In this document: piece by piece, positions 17,183 to 25,312 of the stretch
How positions within the stretch are numbered: position 1 is the first letter of the stretch
How the letters are laid out: every line of letters starts with the position of its first letter
Origin: Haladaptatus sp. ZSTT2
GTDB taxonomy: Archaea > Halobacteriota > Halobacteria > Halobacteriales > Halococcaceae
DNA: 64,000 nt
NCBI RefSeq assembly: GCF_037081775.1
Contig: NZ_JBAMHQ010000001.1
Span: 930,001 to 994,000, forward strand
Reading direction: 5' to 3'
Program-made: the position numbers and the translations under genes
Notes under the pieces: generated by a model
What the model saw: only the letters and a program-made list of their open reading frames with translations
What the model was told of the DNA's origin: nothing
Databases searched by the model: none

Positions 17183-18670
17183 ATGAGTCCACACTCGCGC
17201 CAGTCGGTCGTCGTCATCGGTGGCGGCATCGGCGGCCTCTCGACGGCGTGCTACCTCGCTTCTGCTGACTTCGACGTCACGGTTTTAGAAAAGAACGAAC
17301 AACTCGGCGGCAGAGCCAGCCGTCTCACCGAAGACGGCTTTCGCTTCGATATGGGGCCGTCGTGGTACCTCATGCCCGACGTGTTCGAGCGCTTCTTCCG
17401 TCACTTCGGCAAACTCCCCTCCGAGTACTACGAACTCGACCGCCTCGACCCCCACTACCGGATTTTCTTCAAAGACGGCGACCAGGTGGACATCACGCCC
17501 GACCGCGAGCAGGTGAAGGCAGTGTTCGACTCGTACGAACCCGGCGCGGGCGCAAAGCTCGACGCCTATCTTGAGGAAAGCGAGCGCAACTACGAGGTTG
17601 CGATGAACGAGTTCGTCTACAAAGACCGCCCGAAACTCCGCGACTGGGTTGACCCCTCCGTGCTCAAGGCCGCACCAATCGGCCTCAACCTCGTTGGCTC
17701 GATGCAGGACCACGTCGAGAAATACTTCGAGCACCCGAAACTCCAGCAGATAATGCAGTACACGCTGGTGTTCCTCGGCGGCTCGCCGAAGAACACGCCC
17801 GCGCTCTACAACATGATGAGCCACGTCGATTTCAACCTCGGCGTCTACTACCCTGAAGGCGGCATCGGCGCGGTCGTAGACGGTATCGTCGCACTCGCAG
17901 AGGAACTCGGCGTGGAGTTCGTCACCGACTGTGAGGTGACGGAAGTGACCCGCCGACGCGAAGGCTTCCTCGTCGAATCGACGCAAGGTGAGTACCACCC
18001 AGACCTCGTCGTCTCAGACGCCGACTACGCCCACACGGAACAGGACCTGCTCCCCGAACACGAACGACAGTACTCGGCCGACTATTGGGAGGACAGAACC
18101 TACGCGCCCTCCGCCTTCCTGCTCTACCTCGGCGTCTCCGGCGACGTCGAGGAACTCGCCCACCACACGCTCGTCCTTCCCGAAGACTGGAACCAGCACT
18201 TCGACCAGATTTTCGAAACGCCCGCGTGGCCGGATAACCCGGCGTACTACCTCTGCGTCCCCTCGAAAACCGACGACACGGTGGCTCCTGAGGGCCACAG
18301 CAACCTCTTCGCGCTCGTCCCTATCGCACCCGGCCTGACCGACACGCCGAAACTCCGCCGCCAGTACCGCGCGAAGATACTCGATGATATCGAAAAGAAC
18401 ACTGGCGTCGCCCTCCACGATCGCATCGTCTTCGAGAAATCGTTCTGCGTGCGCGACTTCGCAAGCCGGTACAACAGCACACAAGGAACCGCACTGGGCC
18501 TCGCCCACACGCTCAGACAGACCGCCCTGCTTCGCCCGCCACACCGCTCAAAGAAGGTGAACGGCCTCTACTTCACTGGCTCGTTTACCACCCCCGGCAT
18601 CGGCGTTCCGATGTGCCTCATCAGCGGGGAGCACGCAGCGAACGCCGTCATCCACGATTCGACGCTATGA
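17183..18670 (+). CDS. crtD: carotenoid 3,4-desaturase (CrtI family)
   Basis: FAD-dependent carotene desaturase of 495 residues. It opens VVVIGGGIGGLSTACYLA (dinucleotide fold), then LEKNEQLGGRASRL and FDMGPSWYLMP, and ends with the CrtI C-terminal FAD motif YFTGSFTTPGIGVPMCLISG. CrtI and CrtD paralogues look alike. I assign CrtD because the following genes are lycopene elongase and the CruF hydratase, the arrangement described for the bacterioruberin genes crtD-lyeJ-cruF of Haloarcula. It would introduce the 3,4 double bond after C5 addition. The stop overlaps the lyeJ start (ATGA), so translation is coupled. Confidence 0.88.
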   Translation: MSPHSRQSVVVIGGGIGGLSTACYLASADFDVTVLEKNEQLGGRASRLTEDGFRFDMGPSWYLMPDVFERFFRHFGKLPSEYYELDRLDPHYRIFFKDGDQVDITPDREQVKAVFDSYEPGAGAKLDAYLEESERNYEVAMNEFVYKDRPKLRDWVDPSVLKAAPIGLNLVGSMQDHVEKYFEHPKLQQIMQYTLVFLGGSPKNTPALYNMMSHVDFNLGVYYPEGGIGAVVDGIVALAEELGVEFVTDCEVTEVTRRREGFLVESTQGEYHPDLVVSDADYAHTEQDLLPEHERQYSADYWEDRTYAPSAFLLYLGVSGDVEELAHHTLVLPEDWNQHFDQIFETPAWPDNPAYYLCVPSKTDDTVAPEGHSNLFALVPIAPGLTDTPKLRRQYRAKILDDIEKNTGVALHDRIVFEKSFCVRDFASRYNSTQGTALGLAHTLRQTALLRPPHRSKKVNGLYFTGSFTTPGIGVPMCLISGEHAANAVIHDSTL

Positions 18671-19563
18671 GAACTTCGACGCTTTCGCGTGCGACCGACG
18701 TGTTCGCCAACGCGCTTCCCGCAGAAAGCACGCTGCATGGCTACCTCCTCAGGCTCTCGCGGCCTCGCTTCTGGTTCTACCTCGCCGGGCCGGTCATCGT
18801 CGGCGCGGCCTACGGTGCAGAGTCGCTCGACGCGTTGCTCTCCCCGCTCAGCGTCGCCCTTTTTCTGTACTTCCTGCTCCCGGCGAACGTCTTCCTGTAC
18901 GGCATAAACGACATCTTCGACCGGGAAGTGGACGTTGAAAACCCGAAGAAGGACGAAAAAGAAGTTAGATACTCGGGCGAGCGTGGCGTGCTGGCCGCAA
19001 TTCTCTTGTCGGGGCTGCTCGGCCTCGTCTTCGTGCCGTTTCTGTCGCCGCTCGCGCTCGCCGTGCTCGCGGTGTACTACTTCCTCGCCGTCGAGTACAG
19101 CGCGCCGCCGTTTCGGTTCAAGACGACGCCGTTTCTCGATTCGCTCTCGAACGGGCTGTACATCCTGCCCGCCGTCGTCGCCTACACCGCGCTCGCGGGC
19201 AGCCTCCCGCCAACGCTCGCCATCGCGGGCGGGTGGCTCTGGACGATGGGAATGCACACCTTCTCTGCGATTCCCGACATCGAACCCGACCGCGCGGCGG
19301 GCATCCGCACGACGGCAACCGCACTCGGTCAGCGGCGAACCTACGTCTACTGTGCAGTCTGCTGGTTCGCTGCGGCCATCGCGTTCGCGCTCGTCCACCC
19401 GCTGCTCGGCGCGCTGCTCACTCTGTACCCCCTGCTGGTGTTCGGCATCGTCGTGGCCGGCGTCGGCGTAAATCGCGCGTACTGGTGGTATCCCGCCGTC
19501 AACACCGTCGTCGGGATGGTGCTGACCTTCGGCGGCCTCTGGAGGTTCGTCGGTGGCGTCTGA
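18667..19563 (+). CDS. lyeJ: lycopene elongase/hydratase (UbiA prenyltransferase family)
   Basis: Integral membrane prenyltransferase of 298 residues adding C5 dimethylallyl units to lycopene, with hydration, to give the C50 skeleton of bacterioruberin. The first Asp-rich motif is NDIFDREVD (Asp82, Asp85) and the second is IPDIEPDRAAG near residue 200. About eight hydrophobic helices surround them. The start ATG 18667 overlaps the crtD stop by four bases. The longer frame from 18613 lies within crtD and is rejected. It overlaps cruF by eleven bases, giving a tightly packed three-gene operon. Confidence 0.9.
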   Translation: MRTSTLSRATDVFANALPAESTLHGYLLRLSRPRFWFYLAGPVIVGAAYGAESLDALLSPLSVALFLYFLLPANVFLYGINDIFDREVDVENPKKDEKEVRYSGERGVLAAILLSGLLGLVFVPFLSPLALAVLAVYYFLAVEYSAPPFRFKTTPFLDSLSNGLYILPAVVAYTALAGSLPPTLAIAGGWLWTMGMHTFSAIPDIEPDRAAGIRTTATALGQRRTYVYCAVCWFAAAIAFALVHPLLGALLTLYPLLVFGIVVAGVGVNRAYWWYPAVNTVVGMVLTFGGLWRFVGGV

Positions 19564-20392
19564 GGTGTCGAAGGGGTTTGATAAACTCGTCCACGACAAC
19601 CGGTTCACGATTGCCGTCCTCTTCCCGCTCGTCGGCACGTTTCTGCTCATCCTCGGCAGCGAGGGCTACGTCCCGGCGGAACTCGCGCTCAATCCCTTCT
19701 TGCTCGTCGCGGCGACGTTCGTGATGCGCCTGCCGCTCATCGCTGGGTTGACGCCGCTCGTGACCCGGCGGGCAGCAGTTGCGCTCTGTACGCTCACCAT
19801 CTTCACCTACGCCGTCGAGCTCGTCGGCGTCAGAACCGGGCTTCCCTACGGCGAGTTTTCCTACCAACTCGCGCTCGGGCCGATGCTGTTCGGTGAAGTC
19901 CCCCTCGCCCTGCCCATCTTCTACTTTCCCCTCCTGCTCAACAGCTACCTCCTTGGCTTGCTCCTGCTCGGGCCACGCGCCACCTCGCGGTTGCGGCGGA
20001 TTCTCGCAGGCATCGGTATCGTCCTCGTGATGGACCTCGTGCTCGACCCGGCCGCCGTCGACCTCGGCTTCTGGGCGTACGTCGGCGGCGGCGCGTACTA
20101 CGACGTACCAGTCTCGAACTACCTCGGGTGGGTGTTCTCCGCCACGATTGCGATGTCGCTCATCGAACTCGGCTTCCACGCAGACGAGGTGAAACGTCGG
20201 CTTGCGAACTGCTCGTTCATGCTCGACGACCTCGTGAGCTTCGCCATTCTTTGGGGGGTCGTAAACGGCTACTTCGGCAACTGGATTCCCGCCGCGCTCG
20301 CCGTCGGTTTCGCCCTGACCTTGCTTCGTCTCGACCGCTTTGACTTCGCCGTCGGCTCGGTCGTCAGGTCACGAAAAACGAAACACAGCTAG
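19553..20392 (+). CDS. cruF: bisanhydrobacterioruberin hydratase (CruF)
   Basis: Integral membrane protein of 279 residues of the CruF/DUF422 carotenoid-hydratase family, with about seven hydrophobic helices. Conserved-looking blocks include AVELVGVRTGLPYGEFSY, DLVLDPAAVDLGFW and VPVSNYLGWVF, typical of the family. It would hydrate the C5 ends of bisanhydrobacterioruberin to give bacterioruberin, the red membrane pigment. The start is GTG 19553, inside the end of lyeJ. The stop overlaps the end of crtB on the other strand by four bases, making a convergent pair. Confidence 0.88.
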   Translation: MASEVSKGFDKLVHDNRFTIAVLFPLVGTFLLILGSEGYVPAELALNPFLLVAATFVMRLPLIAGLTPLVTRRAAVALCTLTIFTYAVELVGVRTGLPYGEFSYQLALGPMLFGEVPLALPIFYFPLLLNSYLLGLLLLGPRATSRLRRILAGIGIVLVMDLVLDPAAVDLGFWAYVGGGAYYDVPVSNYLGWVFSATIAMSLIELGFHADEVKRRLANCSFMLDDLVSFAILWGVVNGYFGNWIPAALAVGFALTLLRLDRFDFAVGSVVRSRKTKHS

Positions 20393-21339
20393 CGCGCCTG
20401 CGTGGGCGTGCCGGTCGGTTCCGGCGGTCTCGACCGCGTGGTTCCCGTCGTGCTCACCTTCTCGAAGACGACCTCCGGGTCTGAGTTCCACAGCCACTGC
20501 CACCTGGTTTCGGCGATGAGTCGGAGCTTTCGCACAGCAGAGAGCGACGGCGTCTGCGTGAGCGTGTCCATCCCCTGCTCGCGGATGAGGCGGTGGTGGT
20601 CTGCGTAGAGGACTGCGGACAGCAAGATGGCGAACTGGCTGTCTTCGGGCAGGTAGCGAATCCCCGCGACGCCCTCGCGGTAGAGGTCTTCTGCCCGCGT
20701 TAGTTCGAAAGAGATGGCGTCTGCGAACTCGGGAGTGAACTCGCGGCGTTCGATTTGGGCCTCGCTCACGCCGAAGGTGTCGAGGGTGGTTTGCGGGAGG
20801 TAGATGCGCTCTCGGTCGACGATGTCCTCGCCCACGTCGCGCAAGAAGTTGGTGAGTTGGAACGCCTCACCGAGACGGGTCGCGTGGGGGAGGGCGCATT
20901 CCGGTTCCTCGGGTTGCATCACGCAGGTCATCATCCGACCAACGGCGGCCGCAGACCCGCGCATGTAGGTTTCGAGTTCCTCGTAGGTCGCATACCGATC
21001 TTTCTCGATGTCGGCACACATCGCGTCGATGAACGCTTCGACCTCTGTGTCGGGGATGTCGTAGGTCACACAGAGGTCGCGGAAGGCGAGGAGGACGGGG
21101 TCGTCGGTCTCGCGGCGGCCGAGCACCTCGTCGCGGAGCGCCTCCAACCGCCGACGCTGGGCGTCGGGCGTGAGGTCGTTTTCGCTGTCTACGACTTCGT
21201 CCGCGATGCGGAAGAAGGCGTACAAGACGTACGTTGCGTGACGAATCCGCTTTGGGAGCAGTTTCGTCGCATAGTAGAACGTCTTGCCAGTCCGGCGGTG
21301 GATGGCCTTACTTTTGGCTATTGGGTGGCGGTGTACCAT
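20389..21339 (-). CDS. crtB: phytoene synthase
   Basis: Squalene/phytoene synthase family enzyme of 316 residues condensing two geranylgeranyl diphosphates to phytoene, the first committed carotenoid step. Both metal-binding motifs are present: FFRIADEVVDSEND (DEVVD) near residues 46-60 and RDVGEDIVDRERIYLP (DxxxD) near 165-180. I set the start at 21339 (MVHRHPIAKSKA); the frame is open to 21357. A TATA-like box lies at 21373-21378. The gene faces the crtD operon, so synthesis of the pigment is split between two promoters. Confidence 0.93.
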   Translation of the reverse strand: MVHRHPIAKSKAIHRRTGKTFYYATKLLPKRIRHATYVLYAFFRIADEVVDSENDLTPDAQRRRLEALRDEVLGRRETDDPVLLAFRDLCVTYDIPDTEVEAFIDAMCADIEKDRYATYEELETYMRGSAAAVGRMMTCVMQPEEPECALPHATRLGEAFQLTNFLRDVGEDIVDRERIYLPQTTLDTFGVSEAQIERREFTPEFADAISFELTRAEDLYREGVAGIRYLPEDSQFAILLSAVLYADHHRLIREQGMDTLTQTPSLSAVRKLRLIAETRWQWLWNSDPEVVFEKVSTTGTTRSRPPEPTGTPTQAR

Positions 21340-21370
21340 GCGGGAACAATAATACATTTGACGTTTCTCA

Positions 21371-21380
21371 GGGTTATAGA
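21371..21380 (-). promoter_or_regulatory. TATA-like box of crtB
   Basis: The minus strand reads TCTATAACCC, with TATAA about 37 bases upstream of the crtB start at 21339. This gives a short untranslated leader of about 10 bases. Confidence 0.45.
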
Positions 21381-21420
21381 GATTTGCGCGGGTTCGAAGA
21401 ACTACCCAACCAGTAAGGTG

Positions 21421-21642
21421 TGACAGGTATCCACGTCCAGCGACCCATCCCTACCGGTAAGAGGAACAACACGTTCGGGCGTGAAATCTCAGCCTACCGC
21501 CCGAGTAGTCACACGATAGCAAACAACATGGAACTCATCTTCTTGGTGAGAGATTCTCCGTGTTCGAGACCGACTCCGCGAGTTCGCGTGCCAGCTACGT
21601 CGCCCCGACTGCGCCCAGCAAAAGCAACGAGGAACCCGACTG
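21421..21642 (+). other. spacer between crtB and the glycosyltransferase, with a start-less protein-like frame
   Basis: The gap between genes is 303 bases (21340-21642). The crtB-proximal part holds its promoter. The rest has no recognisable RNA or repeat. A stop-free plus-strand frame runs from 21509 to a TGA at 21641-21643 that overlaps the glycosyltransferase ATG as TGATG. Its translation ends SNEEPD and looks protein-like, but it has no ATG, GTG or TTG. It may be a decayed small gene or chance open frame. Confidence 0.3.
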
Positions 21643-23097
21643 ATGGCAGGCCCCCTGCCGCTCAGCGTGTACGGCGCCGTCGTGGCGCTGTATCTCGGAT
21701 TGAAGCTGGTTGGTTACCTCAGATACCGGCCGTTCGGACACGCCACAACGACGCCCACGGTGAGCGTCATCATCGCGGCGTACAACGAAGACCCGGCGCT
21801 GATGCGCGCGTGTCTCGACAGCATTCTCGACCAATCGTACCCCGTGAGCGAAGTGTTCGTCACCGACGACGGCAGCGAAGACAAGCGGGCGTGGCGCGCG
21901 GTAAACCAGTACGCGGCGCGCGACTCACGCATCGTCACCCACCGATTCGCGGAAAATCGCGGCAAGCGCCACGCACAGGCCGCCGGCTTCGAGCGCGCGA
22001 CCAGCAACCTCTTCGTCACGGTTGACTCAGATTCGATTCTCGAACCGGGCGCGCTCGCTGAACTGGTCAAACCGTTTGCCGACGCGGACGTGACCGCCGT
22101 CACCGGCTATCCGAAAATCCTCGACCGAGAGAAATCCCTGCTCTCTCGGCTCATCGACATGCGGTATTGGAGTTCGTTCAACGTAGACCGCGGCGCGCAG
22201 TCGGTGCTCGGTATCACCACCTGCTGTACCGGCGTGTTCAGCGCCTATCGCGCAGACGTGGTGCGCGAGGTGCTCACCGCCTACGTCGAACAGGAGTTCC
22301 TCGGCAAGCCGTGTCACTACGGGGACGACCGCCACCTGACGGCCCACGCGCTCAAGCGCGGGAAGGTGGTGTTCCAATCGACCGCCCAGGCGTGGACGGC
22401 CGCCCCGGCTGACTTTTCGTCCTACATTCGCCAGCAGACGCGGTGGATGCGGAGTTTCTGGCGCGAGTCACTGTTGGCACTTGCGTGGGCACCGAAGCGA
22501 AGCGCCGTCCTCGCCGCGCTCATGGTCGTGGAGTTGAGTCTCCCGATCGCCCTGCTCGGCGTCGGCGTCGGGACGATGCTCTATCGCGTGTTCATCCTCG
22601 GCGCGCTCGCAAGCCTCGGGACGTACCTGCTTGCGATTGCGGTGATGGCGTATCTCAGAAATCTCGCCTACAGCCGTCGCCACCTCGGGACGTTCCTCAT
22701 CGCGCCACTCTACGGCGTGTTGTTCTTCACCGTCCACCTCCCGCTGTTGCTCTACGCGCTCGTGACGCTCCGGACGACCCACTGGGGGACGCGACAGGTC
22801 ACGACGGGTGACTCGCGGCGGGTCGCTCCCAGCGGTCGGCTTGGATTCTCGCTCGGCCTCGGCAGTTTGCTCAAACAAGACCGGGCGAACGCGGTGCTCG
22901 TGCCGATTCGCGGCGCGCGCCTCCATCACCTCCAACGGCGCAACGACCGCCACCCGACCGCCGACGCCACCTCAGTGACCGACCCGAGTGCGCCCCGCGA
23001 GGAGACTCCGGCCACACGCCACCGCGTCGTTCCATCGGATACGTCGCTCGCCGTCCAGCGATTCCGTGGCGTCGCAGACGAAGCGGACGACGGCTGA
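21643..23097 (+). CDS. processive family 2 glycosyltransferase (HasA/NodC-like)
   Basis: Membrane polysaccharide synthase-like protein of 484 residues. After one N-terminal helix (about 6-24) the GT-A domain has TVSVIIAAYNED, FVTDDGSED, VTVDSDSIL (DxD) and the processivity signature QQTRWMRSFW (Q/RxxRW) near residue 268. Three or four C-terminal helices follow (about 285-385), as in hyaluronan, chitin and cellulose synthases. A hydrophilic tail of about 90 residues ends the protein. It may extrude an exopolysaccharide. The sugar is unknown, and no associated export or modification genes lie nearby. Confidence 0.85.
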   Translation: MAGPLPLSVYGAVVALYLGLKLVGYLRYRPFGHATTTPTVSVIIAAYNEDPALMRACLDSILDQSYPVSEVFVTDDGSEDKRAWRAVNQYAARDSRIVTHRFAENRGKRHAQAAGFERATSNLFVTVDSDSILEPGALAELVKPFADADVTAVTGYPKILDREKSLLSRLIDMRYWSSFNVDRGAQSVLGITTCCTGVFSAYRADVVREVLTAYVEQEFLGKPCHYGDDRHLTAHALKRGKVVFQSTAQAWTAAPADFSSYIRQQTRWMRSFWRESLLALAWAPKRSAVLAALMVVELSLPIALLGVGVGTMLYRVFILGALASLGTYLLAIAVMAYLRNLAYSRRHLGTFLIAPLYGVLFFTVHLPLLLYALVTLRTTHWGTRQVTTGDSRRVAPSGRLGFSLGLGSLLKQDRANAVLVPIRGARLHHLQRRNDRHPTADATSVTDPSAPREETPATRHRVVPSDTSLAVQRFRGVADEADDG

Positions 23098-23128
23098 AAA
23101 TGCTCTTTTTCGTGGGTGTCGAACTCGT

Positions 23129-24439
23129 TTACGGCCCGAGATAGCCCCACGCGAGCAGACGGTCGCCGTCGCCCTCAATCCACCGGCGACCGATGTCGTC
23201 GCGGTAGTACAGGTTCGGGATGATGATGTTCTCGATGCGGTCGTAGGCTTTCTCCTGGGCTCTCGCCATCGTCGGCCCCTTGCCGGTGGCGATGATGGCG
23301 ATTCCTGAGGTTCCGGCGACGCGCCACTGGCCGTTTACCTTCTTCGTGTCCTCGATGTGGATGCCGTCGCGGTCGTCGGTCTCGAAGACGATGGCAGCGT
23401 TGCGCGAGTTTTCGTCGAAGGTCTTGTCGTCGTCGAACGGGAACGGCGGCACGCAGATGCGAACCGCAATCTGGTAGCCGTTGTGTACCTGTAACTCGGG
23501 GTCATCGCCGTGTGCGAGTTTGTAGAAGAACTCGCCGGTCGGCGTTTTGAACGATTCTTCTTGGAGGACGATGGTGGGGTAGCCAAAGCGCGGCGTGAAT
23601 TCGAGCGGGTAGATGCCCGAACTGTTGACGATGCAGTTGATGTCGATGCTTCCCACGTACCCCTCCGCAGCAAGCCAGTCTTCGAGTTTACCGAGGGTTT
23701 CGCGGAACAGTTTGTTCCGCCCCGTCCAGAACATCGAGGTGCCCATCTCACCCGTCGAGGGGCCGATGTTCCCCGGAAACAGCTTCTTGTGCTCGAAGTT
23801 GAAGTTGATTGGCTCGACAAATTTGTTGCCGTTGAAAAAGCCACAGACGGCGATTTCGACGCCCGAGACGCGGCGCTGGAGCTGAAAACCCTTCATCCGG
23901 TGGCCCCACGCCTTCTTGTAGGCGCGAAGCACGTCCACCACGTCGCTGCCGTCGTCTTCGCGGCCGACGTAGAGCAGGCGTTTGACGTTCTGTACCTCGC
24001 CAAGCGGTTTGATGACGTACGGGCCAGGATTCTCCCTGATGTACTCGATGCCCGCGTCGAAGTCGGAGAACTCGCGGTGTTGGATGGTGTTTACGCCGTG
24101 TTCTCTGAGTATCTCCATCGCGTAGCCGCGGTCGTCTTCTAAGCGGTCTGTGTTCTGCGTGCCGCCGACGACGGCTTTCCCCTGTTCGCGCAACTCCTCT
24201 GCGAGTTTCCCCGTGCCCACTTCAGAGCCGACCCAAATATCGTCGAAGATGATGACGTCCGCCCAGTCGATTTCGGCCTCCCAGTCGTCGGTTTTTTCGA
24301 CGAACCCATCCGCGATTTCGCGGTCGTCTTCGGTTTCGATGTAGTACTTGACGTCGTGGCCCTCCTCGGCCACCTGCCACGCAATATCCCCGATGAGGGC
24401 AGCATCGAGCGAGCAGAACAAGAAGTTCTTGGGGTCCAT
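23129..24439 (-). CDS. ATP-grasp ligase, PurD-like paralogue
   Basis: Cytosolic ATP-grasp protein of 436 residues resembling phosphoribosylamine-glycine ligase. Visible are the PurD-like N-domain (FLFCSLDAALIGDIAWQVAE), VVGGTQNTDRLEDDRGYAME before the grasp, YVIKPLGEVQN as the ATP-binding Lys strand, and SIDINCIVNSSGIYPLEFTPRFG as the metal/Mg-ATP Glu region. The N-terminal GxGGREHA signature of true PurD is absent, so I treat it as a divergent paralogue with an unknown substrate. CAATAAAAAG lies 27 bases upstream on the minus strand, giving a leaderless start at 24439. Confidence 0.75.
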   Translation of the reverse strand: MDPKNFLFCSLDAALIGDIAWQVAEEGHDVKYYIETEDDREIADGFVEKTDDWEAEIDWADVIIFDDIWVGSEVGTGKLAEELREQGKAVVGGTQNTDRLEDDRGYAMEILREHGVNTIQHREFSDFDAGIEYIRENPGPYVIKPLGEVQNVKRLLYVGREDDGSDVVDVLRAYKKAWGHRMKGFQLQRRVSGVEIAVCGFFNGNKFVEPINFNFEHKKLFPGNIGPSTGEMGTSMFWTGRNKLFRETLGKLEDWLAAEGYVGSIDINCIVNSSGIYPLEFTPRFGYPTIVLQEESFKTPTGEFFYKLAHGDDPELQVHNGYQIAVRICVPPFPFDDDKTFDENSRNAAIVFETDDRDGIHIEDTKKVNGQWRVAGTSGIAIIATGKGPTMARAQEKAYDRIENIIIPNLYYRDDIGRRWIEGDGDRLLAWGYLGP

Positions 24440-24460
24440 AGGAAGGCCGACTCAGGCCAC

Positions 24461-24470
24461 CAATAAAAAG
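24461..24470 (-). promoter_or_regulatory. TATA-like box of the PurD-like gene
   Basis: The minus strand reads CTTTTTATTG, centred 27 bases upstream of the start at 24439. It sets the start and predicts a leaderless transcript. Confidence 0.5.
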
Positions 24471-24570
24471 CCCCCTCCGGGTCGGTATTTCACCAGAGGA
24501 GAGGCGACTGGGGGGCTGTGCTACGACCCCGACTGCAAGTGCGAGCCAGGGACCCACCCGGTCGGACACA

Positions 24571-24576
24571 TTTAAG
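24571..24576 (+). promoter_or_regulatory. TATA-like box of the UspA gene at 24600
   Basis: TTTAAG is centred 27 bases upstream of the ATG at 24600, consistent with leaderless transcription. Confidence 0.5.
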
Positions 24577-24599
24577 GTCTTCACACCCAATTTTCTGAC

Positions 24600-24998
24600 A
24601 TGGTTCGATTTCTCGTCGGCACGAACGACGTCAACACGAGCGAAGCACTCGTTTCGTACCTCGAAGGGCGCGCAACTGACGGCGACACAGTGTACGCCAT
24701 AAACTCACTCATCGGCGGCGACGACACGGACGATAAAGACGTGTTCGCCGGACGCGACGCAATCGAGTACATAGAAGAGGCGTTGGGTGACACAGTAACC
24801 GTCGAAAGCCACCAGCTCGTCCGCGGCAACGCACCCGCAGACGACATCAAGAATTTTGCCGAAGAAAACGACGTTGACGAAGTCGTCATCGGTATCCGCA
24901 AGCGCAGTCCGACGGGGAAAGTCGTGTTCGGCTCGACCGCACAGGACATCCTCCTGAGTGCGAGTCGACCCGTGGTTTCGGTGCCACTCTCCCAATAG
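24600..24998 (+). CDS. universal stress protein (UspA) domain protein
   Basis: Single-domain UspA protein of 132 residues. It starts MVRFLVGTNDVNTSEALVSYL and has the ATP-binding C-terminal pattern VVIGIRKRSPTGKVVFGSTAQDILLSASRPVVSVP, which matches the usual GxxGxxxGxxxGS(V/T) arrangement only loosely: the loop begins IRKRSPTGK and then FGSTAQ. Usp proteins bind ATP or act as stress-responsive dimers in the cytoplasm. It is one of two single Usp genes in the window; a permease with C-terminal Usp-like domains also occurs. It precedes a small helical protein on the same strand. Confidence 0.88.
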   Translation: MVRFLVGTNDVNTSEALVSYLEGRATDGDTVYAINSLIGGDDTDDKDVFAGRDAIEYIEEALGDTVTVESHQLVRGNAPADDIKNFAEENDVDEVVIGIRKRSPTGKVVFGSTAQDILLSASRPVVSVPLSQ

Positions 24999-25039
24999 AC
25001 AGACAAACCATTTTTGTCGTCTGTACCCTATCTGTAGGT

Positions 25040-25312
25040 ATGAGCCGAGAGCATCTTCAAGCAGCAAGCGACCAACTCACAGAAATCGCCGCGGGCTTAG
25101 ACGACGACAGCCTCGCAGAGCGTCTGTCCGGCATCGCAGAGCAGGTTGGGAAATTCGCCAGCCAAGAGCGCGGCCCAGACCACGGCCGTCTCGCCCGTAT
25201 CGAAAACGCGCTCCACGAAATCAAAGCGAAGGTCGACGACGACCAGAAAAAAGCCATCGAACAAGCCCACGAAGAAATCAAAGCCTTCCGCGCGACGGTT
25301 TCGGGAATTTAA
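25040..25312 (+). CDS. small helical haloarchaeal protein of unknown function
   Basis: A 90-residue acidic, entirely helical protein (HLQAASDQLTEIAAGLDDDS, then ENALHEIKAKVDDDQKKAIE), probably a helical hairpin or short coiled coil. No cysteines, signal or membrane segment. Proteins with this pattern are widespread in haloarchaea, but I know of no function. CATTTTTG is centred about 30 bases upstream of the ATG, suggesting its own promoter 40 bases behind the Usp gene. Its stop overlaps the end of the convergent gene at 25309 by four bases. Confidence 0.7.
   Translation: MSREHLQAASDQLTEIAAGLDDDSLAERLSGIAEQVGKFASQERGPDHGRLARIENALHEIKAKVDDDQKKAIEQAHEEIKAFRATVSGI

Noticed and set aside
24348-24575. 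Plus-strand frame ending in a Cys/Pro-rich peptide before the Usp gene
   Set aside because: Most of it overlaps the N-terminus of the ATP-grasp gene on the other strand; the Cys-rich tail is short and lacks a promoter.
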